Shown here: positions 1-14,500 of the stretch, piece after piece
Layout of the letters: every line of letters starts with the position of its first letter
How positions within the stretch are numbered: position 1 is the first letter of the stretch
NCBI GenBank assembly: GCA_903813345.2
Contig: CAIIXF020000011.1
Coordinates: forward strand, 22,179,754 to 22,243,753
Length of the DNA stretch: 64,000 nt
Reading direction: 5' to 3'
Origin: Owenia fusiformis
Lineage: Eukaryota > Annelida > Polychaeta > Sabellida > Oweniidae
Notes under the pieces: generated by a model
Told to the model about the DNA's origin: nothing
The model's database searches: none
The model's input: the letters and a program-made list of their open reading frames with translations, nothing else
Made by a program: the position numbers and the translations under genes

Positions 1-2304
1 ACATTTTGGAAAAAGTGCATTTTGGTAACTGCAGATTTATAGCAGCAGTATGAAGAAGGATAAGAACCAATTCAGGTTCTGAAGATCAATTTGGAAAATG
101 CTTTCAGACCAGATTCAGGCAGTTGATTGACTTATGTGCACAAAACCAATTATTCCAACAGCAATCTGATAATCTGCTACTTTGCAGCAGCTTTAAATAT
201 TTGATCATTTTGAATGTCATGAACACAGCCATGAGGTAATCATAAAAATGAATGTAAAATGGATTTGGAGTTGCGTCTATTGAATCAACTCACACCAGAT
301 TGTATATGCTGATAATGTCCATCAAAATACATAGTCTCATTCCATTTTGACAAAAGTACAACTTTGCCTTATTTTATTGAATGATAAATGAGAACTCCAA
401 AGATAAATAACAAAAACACATTTACGAGTATTTATTTATATTTATTGTACAAAATATGACTACAATGTACACCAGTCCAATCCAATGCACATTCACCAGC
501 AGTGCCTAACCATTATCTATTCACAAGTGACAACCTGCACAAAACCTATACAAATGATTATGGCAATAGTGAGGAAACTCACTTTTGAACAGAAATGGTG
601 AAATATTTTATCTACAAGTTTAAGCATATCTGATAAAATGAAGCTTCCTTTTTACATCTTTAACGTTGTAACTAATATATTCATTGTATCAATTGAATCT
701 ATTGTTGCATTCCACTATGAACAATATGGGAACTTAATATTAAATTATTTCGACGCCACTTCAATGCCACGTCATATGTACACTGTAAGTAAATTAGGTA
801 AAATGTTCTTAGGAATGAGTGTGATAGTCAATAGATGGAGCGAGTGAACTAGTTTAAAGTTGTCATTCACAACATATGTCAATAAAATAAGTCTATTGAA
901 ATGATTTTCTATTAAGAACACAATTATGCATATTAAATAATATCACAATTAACTAGTATTTAAAATCATGTTTCATTCATACAATATCTATATCCAATGC
1001 AACAGAAGTGAAATCACTGGTTGCCTAGCATGCCATCTATAGGTGTCCCAAAGACCATTGTAATTATCACAGAATTAGAAATAAATACTGATCCAATATC
1101 AAACCACATAGAATTTTTTCATACTTTTATTGTATAAAACGCAGTAATGTATGTTAAAGCTCAGTCAGAAACTAGGATGTCTTCTTATCCCAAATCAAAG
1201 TTTTAAGTTTCCTATCCATATCTGAAGCCTGAACATCTCAGAACCAAAATATACATAAAGGAATAATACCTGGTGTTTGAACACTTATTATGTATGGATG
1301 AACAGCAGTGGAGCAATCAGTCTAAAATAGAAACTTCAATTAAGATGACCCTGAAGATCATATGGAAACCTATCACACTTTATTTAACTTACAGTCTCAA
1401 AATGGAGCATAGGAAATTAGACATTTCATGTGGCTGTGCAGATCCCAGTACCAAAAATGCTGATTCAGCATTTTACATTAATTGAAAGTCTACAAACTAT
1501 TTGAGACATAGTTTTAGAATAAATGCTCCTAAGTCATATTTTAACTGTTGTTATGTATGCAAATCATTTATTCATTTGAGCTTCTAGTACCATTTAATGT
1601 TTGACTGTACTGACATTATATTACATAATCTAGATTCTTTTATTTACACTATATTACAAGAAAATACACATTCGTCATTGTCAATCAAAAGTTCAACACT
1701 CACAAAGAACATGTGGTGCCACCTATATGACGTAACTCCTAGTTTGATATAATATTATACAATTACTTAAAGCCATATACTACATCTTGATCTGGAGACA
1801 AATCAATACCACTTATATAAGAGTTTAACATGCCCATTATATCATTTATATTCCAAGTAAGGGTAAATGTGGCTTTAACATAAACATATACAGCAAAGGC
1901 ACACATCTTAAGGTGGGCATGGTTGGACAACTTTCACATGTATGCGCATGATACCAGAACGCATGCTAACATGCAAATAGTCCTACATGACCAACCTTAA
2001 GGTCCAATCAAAATACCAAGAGATTATCTACATGATACTTTCAATCCTTATTGCTTCTTTTACTGTATATTATTACACAATACCAGATTGTGCCATCATG
2101 CCTTTGATGAGTTCAACATCATTTATCAAACTCTTGGTATATTCATTGAACTCTTTTAATAAATAATTTAACAGTAAGTTTCATGTTCCAAATATACATA
2201 GAAAATAAAGCATGATGAGTAAGTAATACTGGAGAGATGCCATACAGAAAATAGAACAGCAATACCCTTCTTCAAACTCACTCAAGAACTGTAGAGGGGA
2301 ATAT

Positions 2305-2394
2305 CCCAGAATTCAAAGATGAACATATCTTCATGTAAAGATGAACCATTATGTTTAACTCCACATGCAGATTGGTTCATCTTTGAATTCTGGG
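2305..2394. repeat. Perfect 20 bp inverted repeat with 50 nt loop
   Basis: Arms at 2305-2324 and 2375-2394 are exact reverse complements (CCCAGAATTCAAAGATGAAC). The loop is 50 nt. It could be a small MITE or a folded element in the PPP6R 3' UTR. The arms are too short and the loop too long for a typical microRNA precursor. Confidence 0.7.
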
Positions 2395-3660
2395 TCGATT
2401 CCTCCTCAACAAGTAGTGTTTGTTTAGAATTAATAAATGATATCAGTGATAGCACCCATTATTATTCCAATTTCAAATCATATTCTAAGACAGAATACCA
2501 AAATGTTCATCCTCAAAATGCAGGGTAACTTATATTTTCACACATGTTGATGTCTTGAGCTCTGTGTTTGGAGAATGAATTATTCATGAACCGTGAACTT
2601 GGCGTGTGCATTTTATGATCTGTATGGCAGAATTGAATGTTATACCTTCTGGTACCTTCACTAGACATAACATCAGAATTGGCTAATCTAATTAAATGTA
2701 TATACAATAATAAAATATCTCACAATCTACAGGTTTGTCACCGGACCTCTATGAAAAAAAAACAATGATTAAACTGCAAATGATTAATTATACAACGATA
2801 AATGAATTCACTAAAATTGAGCTTCCATGAGTGACACGTGAGAACATAATTTGAGATAAAAAGTTTCAGCTGATAAAAAGAAAAAAAATTAGATGATTTA
2901 AACAGGAATAGAATGAATCCAAAATAAATTGTTTTAAGGTGGGCCTTGTTCATCAAATTATAGGCAGAATGTTACTTTAGGTCCCACCTTAAAGTATATT
3001 CAAATCATATGATTCCTACTGCATCAACAGATAGTTATGAGTCTCATTTTGACGTAGCCTAAAGCTGACTGTTTCAAAGAAAATCTACAAATTATAAGGA
3101 TTTCACCCAAATACCAGAAGGCATGCCAACAGGAAATTAATTTGCGCTTCAAAACGGCGATGCCTTTTAGTGTGTATTCCTTGATCAGTGGTCAAGACAC
3201 TTGGTGTTTTCCTGAGAAAGCATTTAACAAGACTGGTAACATTAAAATGCATTGATATGCATGGTATTGAGAAAATTACAGAGAAAACAATGGCTTAATT
3301 GATTTAAGTTTGTCCATGGAAACTTTCATCCACGAAAAAAATTCATTTTGAGCTGTCATTTATAACAAATGGCAATCCTATTACTCACTCCTATGTCAAC
3401 ATTGGGAAAAGATATGTATTGATTGACAAAGACTCACTTTAACATCAATTTGATTCACTTTCAATAATTGATTATATACAGTTTATAATCCAAAGAAAAT
3501 TGACACGAGAGTACATTTAATTTGTTTTTGCTTTAGGCACAAGAGCACATCAAGTTGTAGTATTCAAAGCATGAATGCTGTTTCGTTTCATATTTCTAAC
3601 TGTTATAACGTATCATCACCCAAGGTACCAACTTACCAAGTATTGAAGAAACATATTTTA

Positions 3661-3866
3661 CAGTGATCTCCCCAGCATTAAATAAGTGGGTGCAGCACCC
3701 ACCTGAGATTTTGAAAATAGACTGGCACCCACCTGAAAATCCACTTGCACCCACTTGAAAAAGAGAAATATCATGAAAAATTGGCGTATTTTGACCAATT
3801 TTGGTTGGAATTGTGGATATGTGAATTTTGCACCCACCTGAGAAAAAATCCTTAGAGAGATCACTG
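3661..3866. mobile_element. 206 bp MITE with 5 bp target duplication
   Basis: The ends CAGTGATCTCCCC and its imperfect inverse (GAGAGATCACTG) bound the element. TTTTA stands directly on both sides (3656-3660 and 3867-3871), fitting a target-site duplication. The interior repeats a CACCCACCTGA motif. A degenerate relative lies in the opposite sense at about 29950-30110, in a PPP6R intron. The 107-codon minus-strand open frame across it is a by-product, not a gene. Confidence 0.75.
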
Positions 3867-4449
3867 TTTTATATTGTACATGGAACACTATTTTGAAGCC
3901 ACTTACACAGGTTTTACTGTATTTTAATACAATAAAGCTACTCTTTGTGAACACTGAAAATGCCATGTTAAATATGAGCACCTTTCAACACATTAATCAA
4001 TGTGTTCACTCATGTAACTTCGAAAATGTTTTACAGCATTTTAGATGACATTCTTTCCCTTTACAGAGAAAGATGTCACTAATGGTATACAGTACATATT
4101 TCGACAGCATATTAAGAAGTACTTTAACACAAATCACATTTTTGATATTTCATAGAAATAAATTATAAATAAACTAATGGTTATTTGATGAGCTAAACAC
4201 AGCAAACTTCAATAAATACAACTCAGTGACAACACATGACATATAAAATGCCCAAAAACTGAACCTATGATAAACTATCTACGATGATATTTTCACTAAA
4301 TAGTCAAGCAAATTGCCTCAAGACTCTGGTGGTAATGGAGTACCAAGTACATGGTAAACAAAGAGATTTATATAACATAACTTAGTCTTATTCACAGGCC
4401 GTGAGTGATGCACTGAGCACATTGTTTGAATGGATTTTTATATTTCATA

Positions 4450-4512
4450 GAGTTGTGGAACAAGTTATCTGGCCATTTAACTCGGCTAATTTAAACTTTG
4501 TCTTTTATATTT
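4450..4512. repeat. Dispersed repeat fragment, inverted partner at 6846-6902
   Basis: A stretch of roughly 55 bp containing AGTTATCTGGCCATTTAACT reappears in inverted orientation at about 6846-6902 with a few differences. One copy lies downstream of the gene, the other in the last PPP6R intron. The family is not recognised. Confidence 0.5.
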
Positions 4513-5528
4513 CATAGTTTAAGCTTCAGTCACATTTGGTCTACATTGGCTATAGCTTCACAAAATTGATATAGAAAATCGACATTGTGCTGCTTATCCC
4601 TGTATTTTATGCTGCATATTTCTCTCGATCTTGGCAAGCCACGGCTGCTGTGCAGTTGTCGTATATCAAATGTGACTGAGGCATAAGTCCGATTCAAAAT
4701 AGTTGACCTGGTTCAATATTATTGAAGTATCATGGCTCAATTGGGGTCACATCAAAGGTTCATGTGTTTGAATCAAACAATGATGAGACTGTTGTGTAAA
4801 AGAACAGGGTTTCACATAAGAAACTGCAACTGAGTTGCAAAACAGCATTCTTCTTAGATATTCAAGGTTCTCACTAGGATTTGTCTCAAATGACATCTGT
4901 CCATAGTCAAAAATTGGTGAAAATATCCATCGCTGTCATAAGTTTCTGAATACTCCATGAGGCGTAAATTGATTATCAATGGGATGCAAGATTGTTTTAA
5001 AGTCCTAATCTGAACAAGGTGCTGAGCATGAACTCTGGAGGTCCTAAGTTTATCCTTATTAGCATTATGCACAATGGGGTGGGAAAATTGGCTCTGTGCA
5101 TGAGACTGTTATCTTTTACCCATTTCGTATTGAACTTATTTAATATACAACTTAATTCCCTTCTGGGTGTTAATATGCAGGAATGGGTAAAATAATTAAA
5201 ATCATAAATACATCCTATGTTACTGGTTTCTGAATGCTTTATGTGCCAATTCAAGATTTTTAGGATTATGATATCATAGTTCCCTTTTTGACATGTGTGA
5301 TCACAACACTAGGATGGCACTGTTGCTATAATTCCTCCAATAATCACTGTTAATCATGACATAACTGTTGCTCAATCAATCTGGTACAACTTGAATATCA
5401 TGACCAGGATATCACCATTGCTTAGTTTTCTTTTGCACCTGATGGCAAGATGGCACATAGTGAACACTGTGCGACAGTGTCTTCCTGATGTGAGTTGCAG
5501 CACAAGGAGAAGATATGGGAAGGTGATA

Positions 5529-8500
5529 TCAAACAGGGCCGTTCTGAGCAGGAGGAGTACTAGACGCAGATGTGAACTGTTGTAATGCTTCAAGTGCTTT
5601 GGCTCTGAAAACATACAAAAAACACATAAACAAAATAAATACATATTGATACATCTTCTAATTTCAAGATTCATTCATAGGAGACAGCGTATACAGGAGG
5701 AGCCAAAAATGATAAAAAACATCTAACTTAATTGCTACATACATGTACATAACACAATAAGTACAAGAAGTAATTACAATACCACTAACACCTCTGAATA
5801 GAAACGATAAAGGCATAAAAGTATAATCTAACATAGAATAAACAAGACTAGTAAGCAACTATGTACATGTACATTATTTATTAACAAATGTTGATATTAT
5901 ATTATTTAGGACTTCTGGTGGTGATTGAATGAGCAATTCTTCAAAATACTGATGTTTTCAAGCATGTTGGCAAAATATGAAATGAAATAAGGCGATAACA
6001 TGCAAAATGTCACCACCTGCCATTTGTTACAGACACCGACCACCAAATTATGAATGCCAAACACAAACCATCGAACCTTATCCACAAAAAAGTTGGAGAC
6101 TATAACAATATGTCACCACTTGTTGTGGCAACATTATAATTATATGCCTGTTCAAAAGACAAGTACATGTTCAATTAATCATTTATCTCGTAAAACACTT
6201 AAATTAAAAAACTCATTACAGGCTGGGTTCTGTATCAATGAATGACATCATACATTACTTTAAATACATGACAATAGTGCTTACAATCACATGACCCATA
6301 ACTACTAAGAAAATAAATATAACTTTTTAAGAACAAGAAAAGTTAGAAAACCTCAATTGCAATACGGGTCATGTGCATGTGCTACAATGTATTTTATAAA
6401 GCCTACTTCAGATTATAAGCATTTCCTAAATCATTATTCTTCGAACCCATAAAAATATGATTCAACTATGCAACCATAGGCTTAACACAAAACTAGGCTC
6501 TCTATTCTTGACCCTTCAATCTTATATGAATGGAGAAAACAAGGTGGTTTAGTACAACTTCAACAAATGCTCTAAATTTAAGTATTAGTATGTCTACATT
6601 AAATTCTACATCATTAAGGTAGGCAGAGATATGAGTTTGGAAGAGAATGGGTATTTCATTGGAATATCTGGCAATGGCCAAAACAAATGAAAATTAAATA
6701 GGCAAAATTATATCATTTCAACATGGCAACAGTTGCAAAATGACTCAAGACAATAAGCTCTTTTTAGAAAAAAATAAAGAAAATTCCCTGTTAGGCTAGC
6801 TGCTGCTAATGAGATCATTTAAAACATGAAATCTGTTTGAAAGACAAAGTTTAAAAAATTTGAGTTAAATGGCCAGATAACTTGCTCCACAACTCTGCCT
6901 ATCTTAAATACAGTATGTTAACAAGAAACCTAACGAAACACATAAAACATTGGTAAAATACATGACCTTCATGCAAAAAAATGATTTATTAAAGGGATTA
7001 TATTATAAGGTTCATTTAAGAATATGAATGAATAATTTAGATAAAAAAGATTAGAAAATATCGTGTGTTTTCCTGTGTTCTGTGTTTCACACTAATCAGG
7101 GGCCATTACCAAAAGCTTTTGTAAAGCTTGAGAATTCCAAGGTCTATTGTTTGTTTTTTTCAATTGTGATGACAATTTCCATGGTAACAACAACTGAATT
7201 AAGAATTACCTTATGAAAACTTGAGGTAATAATACACTCATACTACAATATGTTATTGTTAGCCTACAACAGCATTATTCTATGATAGGCAATCCCGAAA
7301 GGGTCAGGATTTGGATATTTTCAAACTTTTCAAAAAATAACTTCATTCCTTTGAGACCAAATAGCAGATTACAATATACAGAATTTCATAGAGATATTAA
7401 TCGCGATTAATAGCTTGCTTCAACAAATTATTTACTGGACTTGTACGTACATGTTTTATAAATCTCATTGACCAATGCTCCCCGGAGTGTGTCTTACTCC
7501 ATTGCTATAACATTTTCTTTACACTGTTAAAGTTCATGTGAAATATCCTGACCCAAGCAAGACTCCTAATTTCTAGAAACATTCCTATATTTAGAAATTC
7601 CTAAATCTATTGTTCTCTCGCTATGACATCAAAATATCCATGGTAACAACAACAACGGATTTAGGACTTTCTACATTCTTCATTCATAAGATCAGTAATT
7701 GGTTAATAGGGATTAGTTGTATCATTCCAAAGGACATCCATGCTAATTCACCTGGCTGCCTCGACAGTAGCGGTCTCGGAATCTTCACTACTTGTTGGTC
7801 CATTTCCAGTGGCCTTTGGCTCATCAAACCTCATAAGACCAGCTGATGCTAAAAAGCTATTCACACCACGCATGTTTTAATAACTAGGGATCAAATCCAT
7901 ACACTAACATGTTAACAGACACAGTCTGCATACAATTACAAAAAAAATTAAACAAATAAAATATTTTATCAAGCTTCAACTTTGTGAAAAAACATGTCCT
8001 ATTTCTTAAACCCAGGCCTTGGATAAATATATGTTAATAAATTAATCAAAACTGCACTGATTTACGAAAAGGTGTCAATAAAAAGATAGGGGAGTACAAT
8101 GTTGCAATCAATCAAACACTCTCAAAATAGGCAAAATAGGGCTGCAAAAATACAACTAAAATAAATATTACATGAGGATTATTACTTGTATTGTTTCTGT
8201 TGCATTCCTATTCTACCAAATATGCCTATATAACATGCAAATTCTAACTTGAATAGGATTAAGAAAGCATTTATGTCTTACTTGAAATTATCTTGTAAGT
8301 CGTCATCTTCTTGGGGATGATTATTATCTAAGGGGGTAGGCTCTGTTGATGGCACAGCTGGTTTGGTTTCTGCCTCTGTTGACTGTGATGTGGCACCAGG
8401 GGAAGCACTGAAAAACATAGAGATTTAAATGATAAGGGAGGGAGTTTAAACAATGGGAAAGGCATATTTGTATAACTTGCAAGTATAGTAAGTACTTAAT

Positions 8501-11500
8501 AAATTATGTGCATAGATTAGGACAATCCAGGTCTACAAGATATTTTTCTTATATTCAATAAATACCACGCTTGACTTGATAATATTATAAGCAATCATAA
8601 AAAAAAAATATTGAGGCTGACTCTAAGTTCATCATATCATTTCAATAAATGTGGCATTAGCCATATTTATAAGGTATTTGGAACAGTTCAAACACCTCAC
8701 TGTCACAATGATACGTGTACTGTAATGCTCAGGTCAATAAGGTATTGGGAATATTCACTATTAAAGAGATCGAGATAACTTTTTAATAATAAATAACTTT
8801 TATAATTTCATACAGGTGGCAAAGATCTATAAATACAACTTTTATACAACTTCCATATATGGATCTGCTTACAATTTCTTAGAACTACTTAAATATTCGA
8901 TATGTCCTCAACATCTGATTTATACAACCAATGCAAATATAAAATAAATCATTTCAAAAGATTTTCTCATGATCAAGAGTGCACGGATAGAAATATAACA
9001 CCACTTGACAAACAGGTAGATCATTATCAAAGAATAGTTTAAATCCTTTCATTTCTGTGCTCAGTTCAAAGTTAACATAAAGACGGACCAACAGAACAAG
9101 ACAGAAATTCCTTTTTGTCTTTCATCGAGTTAAAGGTAAATAATTATATGATAAAACTTCTAATTGTAATTAAGATATATTGTGTTCATTGTTAAGGCAT
9201 TGTTAACAAGTATGTGTATGTAAGAATCTATAATGTGGATGGATATTATGTGCTGGTGAGATCATGCACAGTCTTCAATGGTTTATCATTAAATAAGTTT
9301 GTCCCATATCTATATCTGTTCTATATTACAAGATATTACATATTTTTTTTTATTCATTAACTTATTTCATTGATACACTTCAAAATACAGTTCGTAATAA
9401 AATCGCTAAGCCCCTTGAGGCTTTATCAAGGGGGATTATATAGGAATGATGGGGGCATGAATGATTCTTGGAAACAATCTTTAGAATGTACTAGAATGTC
9501 ACTATTGTTTAATGGGGGAATCCAATACTAAATGAATAAACACAAGGAGCACACGTATCTTGACTTAACTATATTTTAAAGAATGAATGTTTCATGTCTC
9601 ATAATGTACATGATATATTGTAAATATTCAGAAACGCCTGATCTAACTACCGCCACAATGGCTGCATCAGATGCTGTAGAGTGCAAGAGAATCTTCACAC
9701 TAAAGTTGATTCTAAAGCGCTAAAGGTTTTTGAAGATTTGAGCTTCTGGGATCTTGAAGATGATTTTGAAAAAAGAAATTGTTCAATCTGAAGCAAGTTA
9801 AAAAAGACCTTTTTGACCTTGAGAAGGTCATTGAAGGTCAAAGGTCAAATCTAAAGTCAGATTTAAACTTCTGAGAACTTGTAAAGTCAAATTTGAACTT
9901 CTGAAAAGATGTAGATAATTTGGAAAAAAAACTTTGGTCAATTTGAAGCAAGTTGAAAACAGACCTTTTTGACCTTGAGAAGGTCATTAAAGGTCAAATG
10001 TCAAATCTAAAGTCAGATTTGAATTTCTGAGAACATGTAGATGATTTTGAAAAAAAAAAAGTCAATTTGAAGCAAGTTGAAAAAAGACCTTTTTTGACCT
10101 TGAGAAGGTCATTGAAGGTCAAATGTCAAATCTAAAGTCAAATCTAAAGTCATATTTGAATTTCTGAGAACATGTAGATGATTTTGAAAAAGAAATTTAG
10201 TCAATTTGAAGCAAGTTGAAAAAAGACCTTTTTGACCTTTTTTGACCTTGAGAAGGTCATTGAAGGTCAAATGTCAAATCTTAAGTCAAATCTTAAGTCA
10301 AATCTTAAGTCAGATTTGAATTTCTGAGAACACATAGATGATTTTGAAAAAAAAATTTAGTCAATTTGAAGCAAGTTGAAAACAGACCTTTTTGACCTTT
10401 TTTGACCTTGAGAAGGTCATTGAAGGTCAAATGTCAAATCTAAAGTCAGATTTGAAGGTCAAATGTCAAATCTAAAGTCAGATTTGAATTTCTGAGAACA
10501 TGTAGATGATTTTGAAAAAAAATTTGTCAATGTGAAGCAAGTTGAAAAAAGACCTTTTTGACCTTGAGAAGGTCACTGAAGGTCAAATGTCAAATCTAAA
10601 GTCACATTTGAACTTCTGAGAACATGTAGATGATTTAGAAAAAAATTGAAGTCAGTCTAAACAGTATTTGTTAAGTTATAGGAAGTTGTAAGAAATTGTT
10701 ACAGACGCCGGACGCCAACCTCCAACCACCAACCGCCGGACGCCAACCTCCAACCGCCGTCGCAAAAAAAACGGAGACCATAACAATATGTCACCACTTT
10801 TGGTGGTGACATAAAAAAAAACGGAGACCATAACAATATGTCACCACTTTTGGTGGTGACATAACAATCTAGCCCACCTAATAATAGTTATAATTACAGG
10901 GCGTTCAGTAAGTAAAGCTAATTTTGCTCTCAAACTTTTATTTTTTGTCATTTATCTTTCAAATTTTCAGTGAAGAAGCATTTGACGATTTTCTAACTAC
11001 CCTGAAAAATTAAATAAGATATGATGAATAATAGCAAAATAATGGTTGTCATAGTAACGTGAATACGGGTTCTGCGGAGCAATTTCTTACTTTAATAAAA
11101 ATGTTATAATGCAATGAAATTGATTAAGATTAATGCTGCATATGTCTTTGTTTGCTATGGCTGAAAGTCACGACAAACATAACAACAACATACACAAATA
11201 TGATACCATGGCAACAGTAGTCTATGAAATCACAGACAGATGATACAACAGATGGAATGATCCAGAATGATCCATCAGACACTGCTCCATGACATCATCA
11301 AAATCATGGCGATTCGCAAGAAGAGGCCCCATAGGACTCCCAACTCCTACATATTCCATCAAGATAATGCGCCATCGCATAGGTCGCAAATGGTGCAGGA
11401 TACTATCCAGAAAACGCTGGAGATGGAGGTTCAAGGCCAGTCAGCGTATTCTCCTGACAAGGCACCGTGCGGTTTTGGGGTATTTTCATGTTTGAAAAAT

Positions 11501-14500
11501 GATCTGCGTGGTAAGATTCACGCTAATATCCATGAGCTGCAGAATGCCGTTCAACGTTCGCTAACAAAGAACCTTCCAGATGGCTTCCACAGGATATATC
11601 AGAAGTGGATAGAACGACATCAGCTGTGTGTGAAAGCTAAGGGGAACTACTTTGAACATGAAATAGAATGCTAACTTGAAAGTAGAAATGTGGAGTAGCC
11701 ACAAAACTATGGTTGAAATATAGACAGGACAGAAACTAACGTTAACAAAATCTACTATGCTGTGAACTTATAAAATTGCTCCGCAGAACCCGTATTCGCG
11801 TTACTATGACAACCACCATTTTGCTGTTATTCATTATATCTTGATCATTTTTTCAGGATAGTTAAAAAAGTATCTGATGCTTCTCCACTGAAAATTTGAA
11901 CGATGATAGGCAAGAAATAAAAGTTTGAGAGCAAAATTAGCTTTACTTACTGAACGCCCTGTATAACACACAAACCTTCCTCTTACTGAGGAATATGAGC
12001 ATTGCAACTTTGCTAATTTAAAGATAGTTTCCTAACTGCTGACACTGGGACAATTTAGACAATTTACACACAATTAAGGTAAAACACATACATGTACATT
12101 GAATCTTGTATATGTAAGTTTATATGTTATGAATGAGAAAAGAAAATACATGAACATTGAATTTTTATCTTGTTTGTAAGTTAACAAGTTTTCAGTTCAA
12201 AGTCATTAGAGCTCACCAAAGTTTTCAAAAAGGCCTAAGTTTTAAGCTTTTTCCTGTTTAAGAACCCCCATTCTTACTTTTGAAAATGGACTCTACAAAT
12301 ACTCCCCCACATGAATCTACTTGTTGAGACTCAATCAACTGGAGCTTTTCTCAGAAAATAAGGATTTCAGCAAGGGTGTGTATTGACTAACATGAGGATG
12401 CAGTTGACTTTGATCCTGTATATCTCTTTTCACAATGTAATAACTGTAACATGAAACACTTTACAAATTGAAGACTCTTAGCTGTGACCAATAATTCTCC
12501 TTATTTTCCACTTGCAGATAAATAACAAGCAAAGAAGAATTACAGAAATGGCCTCACACGGACAAATACTAGACATTATAACCATTCAATATCGTCCACT
12601 TAACCCTGTCATGTATCAAAATCCACCTGGTCATGAACTCGCAGTTTCTGGGCCACCAGGCATGATACAAAAACTTCTGGCTGAGCTGAAGATAGTAGAC
12701 AGTAAATGTAATTGTATGAGTATCACAGCTGACAATCAATTTGAATCTGACAGCCTAAATTGCCAGAGAAAAGTATTTCAAATGCCTTCTAGTTCTGGTA
12801 TGAATGGATGGTGTCCTGAGAATTTCCATAATCCTCTTAATGACCAAGAATTTATGTTTAAGCATGTTGCTGGTGCCATCTTGGCCAAACAAGGCTGGAA
12901 GTTGATTGGACTGTGTGAAGACAGAAACTTCATTACACGTTCTGTTAATACTGATACTAGTCCAGATAATCTATGTAGAGGGTACACAGAGTGCTCATAC
13001 ATAGAGAAATGGCAGAAAATCGAATGATTGAGGAGAGACTACTGTCTGTTATAATCCACAATGTTGAACATACTATAAACATCATATTTTTAATATTTGG
13101 ATATAAGTTCAGGGGTTTCATTAGCAGCAGGCAACAGGCATTTTTCACTGATTTTTTTCACAAAATCGCCTGTTGTTTTTAGGGACTTTTCAACTTTTCC
13201 ATGCTAAATTTATGATTTCCATTAATTTTGACTGTTGTTTTCATTTATTTAGCCAGTTGTGACTTGTGAGAAATTCTAGTGAAACCCATGAAGTTATTTG
13301 TATTTTGATATCTTAATGAATATATATTAGAATAGATGGCAGTGTATAATTTGGCTACTTTTATTGGTGATGTTTTGTATATAAAAATTCTATTGCCATA
13401 AAACCTATAGATGATGGAAGACGAGACAAATCGACAAAAAAAATTGGCAAAGCTAAAGCCTGGACAGAAAAAGTGATATGAAAAAAATTCATCTTGCACA
13501 CTAAAGCTGACATAAGATAACCTGGGTGTTCTCAGCTAAATAAATTGACATATAATGCGTAAAATAGTAGTTTGTTGTAATCTATAATCCATCAATCAAG
13601 AGCACCTATGACAGAAATAATTGAACATTGGGTGATATTGATAAGTATATCAGTACTTAGTACCTAAGTCTAGCCCACCTAATTAGATATCATTACACAC
13701 AAACCTTCCCCTTACTGACTGAAATAAAACGTTTCCAATCTGGAGAGCTTCCAAACTGGTGACACAGGGACAATTTAGACAATTTAAATAGAATTAAGGT
13801 AATACATAGACTATATATTGAACCTTATATTTATAAGTTTATATGTTATAACTGAGGAAAGTAAATACATGTAGAGTATATTGAATCTTTATTATCTGTT
13901 ATTTGTAAGTTTATGTGTAGTAACTGAGCTTAGTAACTAAGCTTCTATGGATGTGATGCTTGTTCTACTAGATTCAAGAGATCAAAATGAAGACTCTTAA
14001 GCTGTGACCAATTGTTTACTTACAGATAAAGAACAAGCAAAGATTTACAGAAATGGCCACATATCATAATGGAGAAAATGACATTATGACCCTCCAATAT
14101 CAATATCCTGTGTACATAGATCCAACTAACTGTGTAAATAAATTTACGGTTACTGGTCCATCTGGTATGATAGAAGAACTTTTGGCTGAGTTGAAGAAAG
14201 TAAACAGTGGATGTAACTTGACAGATTTAAGGTGTGATTACTTACAATCTAACCTCCTGAATTGCCAAAGAAGAGTGTTTGAGTTGCATAAAGATGAATA
14301 TCATCATGGTCCACAGAATGACCAAGAATTTATGTTCAAACATTTTGCCGGTGCCATTTTAGCAAAGCGAGGCTGGAAGCTGATTGGACTGTCTGAAGAC
14401 AGTAACTTCATTCCACGTCGTAGTTCTGGTATGAATGAACAGCAAGCATACAACTTGTATGGGTATGGGTATGATTACCAGCAGGACATTCCATACGTTG

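Larger units (their letters stand above)
1..5528. other. Downstream of PPP6R: no gene seen
   Basis: I find no convincing coding exon on either strand; open frames here are short and have no recognisable family. The region begins directly after the PPP6R stop codon on the minus strand, so part is its 3' UTR. An ATTAAA-type poly(A) signal on the minus strand lies near 5138-5143. AATAAA on the minus strand occurs only much further down, for example near 1637 and 430-450. The stretch also holds a 206 bp MITE (3661-3866), a 20 bp perfect hairpin (2305-2394) and a fragment repeated inverted at about 6846-6902. Confidence 0.5.

Noticed and set aside
2305-2394. MicroRNA precursor
   Set aside because: A perfect 20 bp stem with a 50 nt loop does not have the usual roughly 33 bp imperfect stem and small loop.
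3658-3981. 107-codon minus-strand open frame
   Set aside because: Mostly a 206 bp MITE with CACCCACCTGA repeats; no independent support.
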